A DNA stretch of 19,966 nt from Anaerolineales bacterium. Its GTDB lineage: Bacteria > Chloroflexota > Anaerolineae > UBA7937. Position 1 is the first letter of the stretch, and the number at the start of each line of letters is the position of its first letter. This document shows positions 5,817 through 13,444 of this stretch, piece by piece. The position numbers and the translations under genes were made by a program. The stretch covers positions 1 to 19,966 of the forward strand of contig JAUVHF010000009.1 of NCBI GenBank assembly GCA_030593425.1, written 5' to 3'. Under the pieces are notes generated by a model. It was not told the DNA's origin, ran no database searches, and was given only the letters and a program-made list of their open reading frames with translations.

Positions 5817-8426
5817 TCAAGTCGCGTTCATCGTTCTTGATCGCTTGGCCGCCAGGAACTCCCTCACTAGCCTCTCTTCTCCTCTCCTGCTCCTCACTTT
5901 CCCGTCCAACCGCGCATCTTGCAACGCCTCCAGTATCTCGCCATAGATGGGGCCGGGAGGGACCCCCAACCTCTTTAGGTCTTGGCCATCGAGGAGAGGC
6001 TCCACACAAGCAAGTTTCTTATGATAGAGTTCCAGCCGCTTCTTGAGCGCTTTCGTTTTGGCCGTGAGCCAGAGGAGGAAGATGGCCTGGCTGAAGTAGG
6101 GACGCAGGAGACGGTAGAGGCCACTACGAGATAGGCCCTTCTTCGACAGTTGGGGAACCAGGGTGCGGAGTTGAGCCACTTGGCGGAGGATACGAGCTTC
6201 CTTGGCTCTTAACTTGAGGCGGGAGATTAGGCTCTCCATCTCTTGCTTCTCGTCGGCTAGGAGAGCCAGGTAGAGGATAGGTGCGGCTCCCTCCGGCTCA
6301 TCCTCCGGTCGGCAGGCTAGGGCTCTCCATTTTTTTAAACCCCGGGGAAGGGCCTTTATCTTCTCCCCCAAGTTTTCATCGTAGCGCAGGGCGGGATGGA
6401 TGTGGCTCAACACCTCCAGACTTTGAAGGCGCTCCAAAGCCTTGGTAGGTTGCTCCTCTCGGAAGATAGCCTCTAGTTCTTGATATATTCGCTCTCCGGA
6501 GACGCGATGGAGGAGATCTAAGGCGTCGTGGATCAACTCCTCGGTTCGCTCTTCCACTCTAAAGCCTAGCCTCTGTTCTAAGCGGATAGCCCTCAGGATG
6601 CGGGTGGGGTCCTCCACGAAACTGAGGTTGTGGAGGACGCGGATGAGCCCTTGTTCTATATCCTTCTCTCCGCCGTAGAAGTCTAGGAGTTCCCCGTAAC
6701 TCTCCTCATCTAGGGAGATGGCCAGGGTGTTGATGGTGAAGTCGCGACGGTGGAGGTCCTGTTTAATGGAACTTCGTTCCACGCTTGGGAGAGCGGTAGG
6801 GTGCTCGTAGAACTCGGTGCGAGCGGTGACGAAATCGAGGGAGGAGAGGGGTGTCACAGGTGACTCTTCTCCCTCAAAGATCAGCTTGGCTGTGCCGAAG
6901 CGGGAGTGGCCGTGGACTCGGCCTCCCACCTCCTGCGCTAGACGGCGAGCCAGGGCTATAGCGTCTCCTTCCACCACTAGGTCGATATCGAGGGTCAGGG
7001 TCCCCAGAAGGAGGTCCCGCACGAAGCCGCCCACGGGGTAGAGGGAGTAGCCCATCTCCTTGGACACCTTACTTGCTTTTTTGAGGAAGGCTAAGAGGTT
7101 AGGGGGGAGACACCCTTCCATCTTCTGGGCGATCTCCTTGGCCCGCGAGGCCCGCCGGGGCTCGCTCCATAACTTTATCAAGTCCGTCCGGGTTACGATG
7201 CCCACGATCTCCCCATTTTCTACTACCGGCACCTGGCCTACCCCCTCTTCCATCATCACCTGCTGCAATCGTTCCACAGAGTCGGTGGGGGAGACGCTTA
7301 TCTTCCCTTTGTGCATATAACTCTCGACCGGGTCTTGGTGGAGTCCATGGTGCAGCGCCCGGTCTATCTCCCGGCGCGTGAGGACGCCTACCAGTTCTCC
7401 TCGGTCCACCACGGGGAACCCCTCGTGGCCGTATCTTCGCATCATCTCCTCCGCCTGGGCCACGGTGGTCTGGGGGGAGAGGGTGTGAGCACCGAAGGAC
7501 ATGATCTCCCTCACGGTGGTCGTAGGCTTGACATAAGCACCGAGGAGTTGGAGCAGGCTCTCCCGTACAAGAGCCAGGTCTCTCCTCTCGATGAGGGCTG
7601 CTGCCGCTTTGGAGTGTCCCCCGCCGTCGAAATGGCGGGCTATCTCAGCCACGTCGAGGGCATCGGTGGTGCTGCGGGCTACCATTTGGATGCGATCCTC
7701 CATGCGCACTAGAAGGAAGAGGGCCTGGGGGTCGTAGAGGTCTCTCAGTTTGTGGGCTAGGGTGGAGATCTCCTCCACATAGGTCTCCGCCTGGGCAGAG
7801 GCTATCATCACCGACCGACCCTGGAAGTCGTGGAATTCGGCCCCTTCCAGCAGCCTGTGATAGAGGGCTTGTTGGGCTTCGGTGATCGGCTGATGCAAGA
7901 AGTCGTTCACTACTTCCAGGTTGGCTCCTCGCTCCAGGAGCCAGGCTGCGCACCGGACATCGGCGGGGGTGGTGCTTGGGTAGGTGAGGGAGCCGGTGTC
8001 CTCGTAGATCCCTAGGAGGAGAAGGGTAGCCTCCACCCGAGAGAGCGGAAGGCGAGCCTCCGTGATCTCCTGCACCAGGAGCGTGGTGGTGGAGCCGGTA
8101 TCCCCACCGCGATAGGTCATCCCCTTCTCCAGTTCCCGGTCCAGGGGGTGATGGTCGATGATGGTGATCTGGGCGTCGGGGCGCAGCCCCCTCAAGGGGG
8201 GCATCCCTTGGGTATCGACCAGTATCACTTTATCGATCCGCTGTCGTCGGAAATCCTCGGGGCGAATGAAGGGGAGTTCGTCCCAGTAGAGAGTGAGAAA
8301 GTCCCGCAGGTTCCGGTTCAGCCGCCGAGGAAGAACCGGCACGGCCTGAGGGTAGAGTTTGGAGGCCCCCAACATGGAAGCCAGGGCATCGAAATCGGCA
8401 TTCTCGTGAGTAGTGATCACTTCCAT
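5817..8426 (-). CDS. DHH phosphoesterase - CBS pair - tRNA nucleotidyltransferase (CCA- or A-adding) fusion
   Basis: Multidomain protein of 869 residues. Residues 1-300 are a DHH/DHHA1 phosphoesterase with apparently complete metal ligands (H7, D11, D13 in HENADFDA; VDT; DHH; EDTG) and the GGGHSKAA motif of DHHA1. Two CBS domains follow (about 305-360 and 366-423), which bind adenosine-type ligands in known proteins. From about residue 455 comes a class II tRNA nucleotidyltransferase/poly(A) polymerase head: G466-G-F-V-R-D, catalytic D480 and D482, HRRDFTIN, and EDPTR of the EDxxR template motif. A helical RNA-binding tail runs to the end. The C-terminal enzyme should add A, CC or CCA to tRNA 3' ends; which of these cannot be told by eye. 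The same architecture occurs in other bacteria, where it often pairs with a second partial enzyme. It is a single-gene transcript with its own promoter. Confidence 0.9.
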   Translation of the reverse strand: MEVITTHENADFDALASMLGASKLYPQAVPVLPRRLNRNLRDFLTLYWDELPFIRPEDFRRQRIDKVILVDTQGMPPLRGLRPDAQITIIDHHPLDRELEKGMTYRGGDTGSTTTLLVQEITEARLPLSRVEATLLLLGIYEDTGSLTYPSTTPADVRCAAWLLERGANLEVVNDFLHQPITEAQQALYHRLLEGAEFHDFQGRSVMIASAQAETYVEEISTLAHKLRDLYDPQALFLLVRMEDRIQMVARSTTDALDVAEIARHFDGGGHSKAAAALIERRDLALVRESLLQLLGAYVKPTTTVREIMSFGAHTLSPQTTVAQAEEMMRRYGHEGFPVVDRGELVGVLTRREIDRALHHGLHQDPVESYMHKGKISVSPTDSVERLQQVMMEEGVGQVPVVENGEIVGIVTRTDLIKLWSEPRRASRAKEIAQKMEGCLPPNLLAFLKKASKVSKEMGYSLYPVGGFVRDLLLGTLTLDIDLVVEGDAIALARRLAQEVGGRVHGHSRFGTAKLIFEGEESPVTPLSSLDFVTARTEFYEHPTALPSVERSSIKQDLHRRDFTINTLAISLDEESYGELLDFYGGEKDIEQGLIRVLHNLSFVEDPTRILRAIRLEQRLGFRVEERTEELIHDALDLLHRVSGERIYQELEAIFREEQPTKALERLQSLEVLSHIHPALRYDENLGEKIKALPRGLKKWRALACRPEDEPEGAAPILYLALLADEKQEMESLISRLKLRAKEARILRQVAQLRTLVPQLSKKGLSRSGLYRLLRPYFSQAIFLLWLTAKTKALKKRLELYHKKLACVEPLLDGQDLKRLGVPPGPIYGEILEALQDARLDGKVRSRRGEERLVREFLAAKRSRTMNAT

Positions 8427-8435
8427 TCCACCTTC

Positions 8436-8464
8436 ATTCTATCACAAAGCGGCTCTACCAGCAA
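8436..8464 (-). promoter_or_regulatory. Promoter of the DHH-CBS-tRNA nucleotidyltransferase gene
   Basis: On the minus strand TTGCTG (8459-8464), a 17-base spacer, then TAGAAT (8436-8441, 5 of 6 to consensus). Only nine bases separate the -10 box from the ATG at 8426, so the transcript would have 0-3 leader bases. The AAGGTGG just before the ATG would be mostly outside the mRNA. Confidence 0.55.
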
Positions 8465-8532
8465 TGTATAGACAGAATATTGGAGGAAGAGATGCCTGTA
8501 GAGGGCGGTGTACAGCCCGATGAAGGGGTGCG

Positions 8533-9660
8533 TTAGAAGGCGGATACGATCTCTTGGGGGGTGATCACCTGACCATCGGTGCGGGAGTAGGGTTCCGCCT
8601 GGGGGAGGACCCGCTGCACCTCGCGCACTATCTGGCCCAGGTTCATCTCGGGGACTATTATCCTTTTGGCTTTCTGACCTACTCTTGAGAGTTCCTCCTG
8701 GGGGAAGGGCCAGATGGTCTTGAGGCGAAGCAGTCCTGCCTTGAGCCCCTCTTCCCGCACTGCTTCGACGGCTGCCAGGGCGCTGCGAGCGGTGAAGCCG
8801 TAGGCGACGAGCAAGAGGTCGAGTTCCTCATCCTGACCATGGTATTCCACAACCTCGATGATCTCACTCTTGTGGTCGGTGATCTTTCTGACCAGGTGTC
8901 CTACGAGGTTCTTTTGCGCCTCTGGGCTCACGGTGCGGCGGAAGCCCCACGGGTCATGGGTGGAGCCGGTGATGAGCAACTTCTCTCCCTCCCCGAAGGC
9001 GGGCATAGGGGGCACATCTTTTCCTACGAAGGGAGCCACCCTCCTCCCTTTCTTCCGCTCATAGACCCGTACCTCTTTATCGATCTTGACCCCCTCTCGC
9101 AGGTGCCCCACGGCCTCATCGGCCAGGATGAGGACCGGGACCCGAAACCGCTCCGCCAGGTTGAAAGCCCGGATGGTTTCCGTGTACATCTCGGTGACTG
9201 ACCAAGGGGAGAGGGCGATGATCTCGTAATCGCCATGGGCTCCCCAGCGGGCTTGCATCATATCCCCTTGGGCCGGCCGCGTGGCCTGGCCGGTGGAGGG
9301 GCCCGCCCGCTGAACGTTTACGATGACCAGCGGCGTCTCGGTGATGAGGGCGTAGCCGATATTCTCCAACATGAGGCTGAGGCCGGGCCCCGAGGTGGCG
9401 GTCATCGCCTTGGCCCCAGCCCAAGAAGCGCCGATGCAGGCGGCGATGGAGGCCAGTTCGTCCTCCATCTGGATGAAGAGCCGGTTTATCTCACTGAAGC
9501 GGTGGGCTATCCGTTCCATTATCTCGCTAGAAGGGGTGATGGGATAACCGGCGTAGAAGTTGCAGCCCGTGGCTATAGCCCCCTCCGCGCAAGCCTCGTC
9601 TCCCAGCCAGAAGTAATGCCCTGGCTTAAGCGGGTTAGGAACGGTTTTCCAGCCTCTCAT
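8533..9660 (-). CDS. korA: 2-oxoacid:ferredoxin oxidoreductase alpha subunit
   Basis: Alpha subunit of a 2-oxoacid:ferredoxin (acceptor) oxidoreductase, 375 residues, the KorA/VorB size. Holoenzymes of this family convert 2-oxoacids plus CoA to acyl-CoA, CO2 and reduced ferredoxin, with thiamine diphosphate held by the beta subunit. Recognisable features are GYPITPSSEIMERIA near residue 39, QMEDELASIAACIGASWAG, TSGPGLSLMLENIGYA, and VQRAGPSTGQATRPAQGDM, a family signature. A C-terminal domain II ends in PEMNLGQIVREVQR. The beta subunit (thiamine diphosphate and FeS domain) would normally be the next gene but is absent; downstream lies an unrelated gene with its own promoter. The gene therefore appears as a monocistronic, isolated subunit. 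KorA is the best symbol, though substrate (2-oxoglutarate or branched-chain 2-oxoacids) cannot be fixed from the alpha subunit. Its start is set by the promoter just upstream. Confidence 0.88.
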   Translation of the reverse strand: MRGWKTVPNPLKPGHYFWLGDEACAEGAIATGCNFYAGYPITPSSEIMERIAHRFSEINRLFIQMEDELASIAACIGASWAGAKAMTATSGPGLSLMLENIGYALITETPLVIVNVQRAGPSTGQATRPAQGDMMQARWGAHGDYEIIALSPWSVTEMYTETIRAFNLAERFRVPVLILADEAVGHLREGVKIDKEVRVYERKKGRRVAPFVGKDVPPMPAFGEGEKLLITGSTHDPWGFRRTVSPEAQKNLVGHLVRKITDHKSEIIEVVEYHGQDEELDLLLVAYGFTARSALAAVEAVREEGLKAGLLRLKTIWPFPQEELSRVGQKAKRIIVPEMNLGQIVREVQRVLPQAEPYSRTDGQVITPQEIVSAF

Positions 9661-9668
9661 AGTGGTGA

Positions 9669-9697
9669 ATTATACCAGCCTCCCGAGGCGGTGACAA
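9669..9697 (-). promoter_or_regulatory. Near-consensus promoter of the oxidoreductase alpha gene
   Basis: On the minus strand TTGTCA (9692-9697, 5 of 6), a 17-base spacer, then TATAAT (9669-9674, 6 of 6). Only eight bases, without a ribosome binding site, separate it from the ATG at 9660, so the mRNA should be leaderless or nearly so. The spacer holds a palindrome, GCCTC-CC-GAGGC (9678-9689), which could be an operator. Confidence 0.75.
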
Positions 9698-9701
9698 CTT
9701 G

Positions 9702-9710
9702 TGCTATAAT
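9702..9710 (+). promoter_or_regulatory. Extended -10 promoter of the TPR gene
   Basis: TGC followed by TATAAT (9705-9710) makes an extended -10 element, which can work with a poor -35 box. The predicted start is about 9717-9718, where an in-frame GTG begins, six bases before the ATG at 9724. No ribosome binding site is present. Confidence 0.6.
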
Positions 9711-9723
9711 TCTCCTTGTGACC

Positions 9724-11130
9724 ATGAGACTTCTTGGGTTCCCCTGGCGAACAGTTCTCTTGGCGGTTTTTGTCGCCTTCGTGGTGGCCACACTCCAGGG
9801 CCCCCTGCGACTGGCCTGGCTCCTCCATCAAGGGGCCTGCTTTGAGGCTCACAAAGAGTACGCCAAAGCCATAGCCGCCTACGAGCAGGCTTTAGAACTC
9901 CGCTCGCAGGTCACCTCCCATCTTCGGATAGGAGAGATCTACCTGGCCCAGGGGAGGTATGAGTTGGCCGAGGAGGAGTTCCAAGAGGCGTACCGGCTCG
10001 ACCCCAGGGAGGAGGCGCTTTTGGGGTTGGGCTCTGTCGCTGCGGCCACGGGCGATGAGGAAGAGGCGATCGAGCGGTGGATGGAGGTCTTGACCCTTGA
10101 TGAGACTAATGTGGAGGCCCATTATCGCCTGGGGAGGGCTTACCTCGGTCGTTCCCAGTGGAGTTCATCGCAGGAGGAGCTGGAGAAGGCGGCCCGGTAT
10201 GGGGAAGGGGAAGCGCGCTTTTACCTGGGGTTGCTGCTGGCGAGGGAGGATCAGGGATCGGCGGTCGCGTACTTTGAAGAGGTAGTAAGAGGAGAGGGAT
10301 CTGCCTTTGCTAGGCAGGCTTCCGATCTCATCTCCGCCTTAGAGGGGCTAAAAGGAGCCAAGGAAGCGGATCTGGCCGCTGGATTGGGGCATATCTATCT
10401 TCGGTACGGCTTACCAACTTTGGCACGGGAGGAGTTGGCTCGCGCTGTCTCCCTCGATCCAGAGCAGCATCTGGCGCGGAGTTACCTGGGATATGTTCTG
10501 TGGTCGTTGGGGGAATACGAGGAGGTGAGCAAGGTTCTGCGCCAGGCCTTGCGCCTCCAGCCGGAATCGGCCCTGAATCATCTCTTCCGAGGGATCCTTG
10601 ACCGCTCCCAGGGTCGGCTAGTTGCTGCGCTGGTGGAGTTCGAAAAGGGGTTGGAACTCGATCCGGAGAACGCTGCCATCTGCGCGGAGATGGCGAGCAC
10701 TTACTTGGAGAAGCGAGAGTATCTGGCGGCTCGAGAGTGGTATCGGGCTGCGGTGGAGCGGGCCCCGGGAGAGGTCGAATTTCATCTCCTCCGGGCAGGG
10801 TTCCATCTGGAGCATCTCCTTTGGCTGGAGGATGGCCTAGCGGCGGCGCAGATGGCGGTGGCCTTGGATCCCCAGAGCGGGGTGGCCCATGACCTCTTGG
10901 GCTGGGCCCAATATCTCCTGCGGAGGCCGGAGGCCAGGGCCTCTCTGGAGAAGGCGGTGGCTTTGGAGCCGGAATCGGCTAGAGCCCATTACCATCTGGG
11001 ACTGGCCTACGCCCAAGAGGGGCTAAAGGATATGGCTCGCTGGGCTTATAAGCGGGCCATCGACCTAGATAACGAAGGCCTCTATCGGGAGCGGGCCCAA
11101 AAGGCCCTCAAGGAGTTGGCATCCAAATAG
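9724..11130 (+). CDS. Membrane-anchored tetratricopeptide (TPR) repeat protein
   Basis: Protein of 468 residues. A hydrophobic helix near residues 10-32 (preceded by MRLLGFPWR) acts as signal anchor, after which the whole chain is TPR units with 34-residue spacing, about a dozen: examples are AKAIAAYEQALELRSQ, ELAEEEFQEAYRLDPREE and DMARWAYKRAIDLDNEG. TPR arrays bind partner proteins; no catalytic domain is visible, so the protein is probably a scaffold on the outer face of the membrane. The partner is unknown. The frame stays open back to 9235 only because it runs antisense to the oxidoreductase gene; the promoter at 9702-9710 puts the start at ATG 9724 or at GTG 9718 (leaderless). Its stop lies 3 bases from that of the convergent glycosyltransferase operon, with no strong terminator between. 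Confidence 0.85.
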   Translation: MRLLGFPWRTVLLAVFVAFVVATLQGPLRLAWLLHQGACFEAHKEYAKAIAAYEQALELRSQVTSHLRIGEIYLAQGRYELAEEEFQEAYRLDPREEALLGLGSVAAATGDEEEAIERWMEVLTLDETNVEAHYRLGRAYLGRSQWSSSQEELEKAARYGEGEARFYLGLLLAREDQGSAVAYFEEVVRGEGSAFARQASDLISALEGLKGAKEADLAAGLGHIYLRYGLPTLAREELARAVSLDPEQHLARSYLGYVLWSLGEYEEVSKVLRQALRLQPESALNHLFRGILDRSQGRLVAALVEFEKGLELDPENAAICAEMASTYLEKREYLAAREWYRAAVERAPGEVEFHLLRAGFHLEHLLWLEDGLAAAQMAVALDPQSGVAHDLLGWAQYLLRRPEARASLEKAVALEPESARAHYHLGLAYAQEGLKDMARWAYKRAIDLDNEGLYRERAQKALKELASK

Positions 11131-11133
11131 GGT

Positions 11134-13443
11134 CTATTCTGTTTGGACAGTTCCCAGGTTCACCCTCTCTCCTATCTTCTCTCCCTGGGCATCGATAACC
11201 GGCAGTCGCTCCATAGTCTCCAAGAGATAGATCCCCACCCATAGATCGTATTCCCCGGGGGGCAACTCCCCAGTAGCCAAGTGGTGTTCATCGATTACTA
11301 CCTCGCTCTCATCCCAGATGGAGGTGGGGTAGTCGCCATCTTGCGGCTGGCTGTCTGCTTGGCCTACGATCTCCTCCCCATCCAGAAGATGGAGGAAAAC
11401 CGTGTAATCCTCTCCCATTTCCTGCCTGGCCCGCCAGTAGAAGGTTAAGATGACCTCTCCTTCATGGCGTTGGAGGTCGTAGCCTAGGAGGGTGATCCGT
11501 CTCCCCAGGTTGATCCCCAAGGGATGCTCCATCTCCCCAGGGGAGGTTAGGATGTCCCTCTTGACGCCTACCATCCCTATGGTGAGGCCCTCCCCCAGGG
11601 GTTCCTGTGCATAGATCCCTGCTAGCAGCCGGTAACTCGCCAGGGGTGCGGTGGAGGGGATGGTGAGGGTGTGCTCATCGCGGATGATCTCACCCTCCTT
11701 CCAAAGAGGGGTGGGGTAATAGATCCCGCCTGGCTGGTGGTCGCTCTGGGCTATCGCCTGCCCCTCTTTGCTCACCAGATGGAGATAACTGGAGTAGACG
11801 CTTTCCAGACCCCATCGAGGGCACCAGTAGAGCGTTACTCGCAGTTCCTCCCCTGGGCGAGGGCTGTGGGGTTCCTGATCGTAACCTACTAGTTCCAAGG
11901 CCTCTCCCAGTAAGAGGTTGCGTGGGTAGTCTGGTTCCCCGCTCACCGCCGGGGAGAGGAGTTCCACCAAGGAGTTCACCCCTTGTAAGTCGTACTTGAT
12001 CTCCAAGCCGGGCATGTCTTTGATGAGATAGAGTGGCCGCCCCAATCCGAAGACGCTATCCAATAGGCGGCCGATATTGGCGTACCCCTCTTCAGGGACG
12101 ATGAGGGGGAAGAGCCCCAGGAGGTCGGGGCGCACCCCGTCGATTTGCTGGAGATACCAGAGAGGCATCATCTCGTTCCGGTCGTTGGAGACGAGGATGG
12201 CCCCTTTGGGGATTGGTTCCGCAAGGAGGGCCTCCCAGAACTGGCGGGCTCGAAGATCATGGCTCCTGTCCACCCCGCGGTAATTCCTCATCAGGAGCGC
12301 TAGGGGTAGAGAGGCGAGGAAGAGGAGCGCAGCCCCATGCAGAAGAAGATCGAGCCGTTTTTGCTTGAGTCCCCACCGCGCTCCTTCTACCAGAGTACCA
12401 GCCCCCAGGGCTATCCAGAGGGCGAAGATAAGATATGTGGGGATGAAGAAGACCTTGATATCGCCTCGGAAGTGGAGGAGGCAGAAGGCGAAGATGCTCA
12501 CGTAGGAGAGAAGGAGGAGGAGGAAGACTTTACGCGTCTTGAGGAGACGGAAGAGGCCAAGCAGCCCTAAGAGGATGCCGGGAAGGAGAAACTGTCTCTC
12601 TAGGAAGTGAAAGGCTCCTCCTAGAAGTTCCTGCCAGGTGCCATAGAGTCCAAGTCGGCTCCCATACGCTTGTCCCAGGACATGTTTCAAGAAGCCCCGC
12701 AGAGAGTTCTCATAGAGTACGAGTTCTCGCCCTGGGGCTAGGCTGAGATGAATAAAGGGCGTGGCTGGGGCTCGGAGGGGGATATAGAGGTATAGGAGTT
12801 GGGGGAGAAGAATAAGGAGAAGCAGAGAGAGCGCCCATCTCCGTTGGCGCAAGGGCCGGGAGTCGATGAGCCAGATGAAGAGGAGGTAGGCAGGAGCCAG
12901 GAGGGCCATAGTCCGGTGGTGGGTTAGACTCAGGCCGTAAGTGAAGGCGAAGAGGTAGAGGGAGCGCTTGTCCCCTTTTTGGGCCCATATAAGGAGCAAC
13001 AAAAGGGTGAGGGCTACAAAGAGAGTGTTGAAGGTGTAAACCTCAGCGATGATCGCCTGAGACCAGAAAGTGCGGGAGGCGGCGAAAGCGAGAGTGGCCA
13101 ACCCGGCCACTCCCTGGCGAAGATAGAGGGGCTCCAGTTTGGTCTGGGCCAGGACTAAGAGTCCCACCAAGTAGAGAAGCCCCACCGTAATACCGCCCCA
13201 TAGAGCAGAGAGGAGGTTCATACGGAAGGCCACATCGCCCCAAGGGAGGAGATGAGACCAGAACCAGCCCAAAAGGAGATAGAGGGGGTAGCCTGTGGGG
13301 TGGGAGATCCCCAAGAGGTAGGGAACGAACTGGAACTCCCCTCCATCGGCGAATAGGAGCGTGGGAGCCAGCGTGGAGAGATAGAGGAAGAAGGCGACAA
13401 AGCCAAGGCCTATACTAAAGGCAAAATCTACCTTCTTCGGCAT
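11134..13443 (-). CDS. DUF2723-family membrane glycosyltransferase with two C-terminal beta-sandwich modules
   Basis: Integral-membrane protein of 769 residues starting MPKKVDFAF. An open frame extends 24 codons further, to 13515, but overlaps the upstream gene; the ATG at 13443 is one base from that gene's stop. Residues about 5-90 match DUF2723: LAPTLLFADGGEFQFVPYLL (conserved acidic residues in the first outer loop), then GISHPTGYPLYLLLGWFWS and NLLSALWGG. This GT-C family includes the human O-mannosyltransferase TMEM260, so lipid-linked sugar transfer onto proteins or glycans outside the membrane is likely. About ten helices reach to near residue 400. Residues about 512-620 and 646-769 are two copies of a beta-sandwich module (LYW or FYWRA, then FLHLLD, Q-D-QP, YPT-W, GEYDLWVGIY). 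The same module ends the first gene of the operon. Last gene of the three-gene operon. Confidence 0.82.
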   Translation of the reverse strand: MPKKVDFAFSIGLGFVAFFLYLSTLAPTLLFADGGEFQFVPYLLGISHPTGYPLYLLLGWFWSHLLPWGDVAFRMNLLSALWGGITVGLLYLVGLLVLAQTKLEPLYLRQGVAGLATLAFAASRTFWSQAIIAEVYTFNTLFVALTLLLLLIWAQKGDKRSLYLFAFTYGLSLTHHRTMALLAPAYLLFIWLIDSRPLRQRRWALSLLLLILLPQLLYLYIPLRAPATPFIHLSLAPGRELVLYENSLRGFLKHVLGQAYGSRLGLYGTWQELLGGAFHFLERQFLLPGILLGLLGLFRLLKTRKVFLLLLLSYVSIFAFCLLHFRGDIKVFFIPTYLIFALWIALGAGTLVEGARWGLKQKRLDLLLHGAALLFLASLPLALLMRNYRGVDRSHDLRARQFWEALLAEPIPKGAILVSNDRNEMMPLWYLQQIDGVRPDLLGLFPLIVPEEGYANIGRLLDSVFGLGRPLYLIKDMPGLEIKYDLQGVNSLVELLSPAVSGEPDYPRNLLLGEALELVGYDQEPHSPRPGEELRVTLYWCPRWGLESVYSSYLHLVSKEGQAIAQSDHQPGGIYYPTPLWKEGEIIRDEHTLTIPSTAPLASYRLLAGIYAQEPLGEGLTIGMVGVKRDILTSPGEMEHPLGINLGRRITLLGYDLQRHEGEVILTFYWRARQEMGEDYTVFLHLLDGEEIVGQADSQPQDGDYPTSIWDESEVVIDEHHLATGELPPGEYDLWVGIYLLETMERLPVIDAQGEKIGERVNLGTVQTE

Positions 13444-13444
13444 C

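Noticed and set aside
9235..9717. N-terminal extension of the TPR reading frame by over 160 codons
   Set aside because: It is fully antisense to the conserved oxidoreductase gene, encodes no recognisable domain, and lies upstream of the TPR promoter.
11126..11138. Hairpin AATAG-GGT-CTATT spanning the stop codons of the convergent TPR and DUF2723 genes
   Set aside because: A five-pair, AT-rich stem is too weak to call a terminator.
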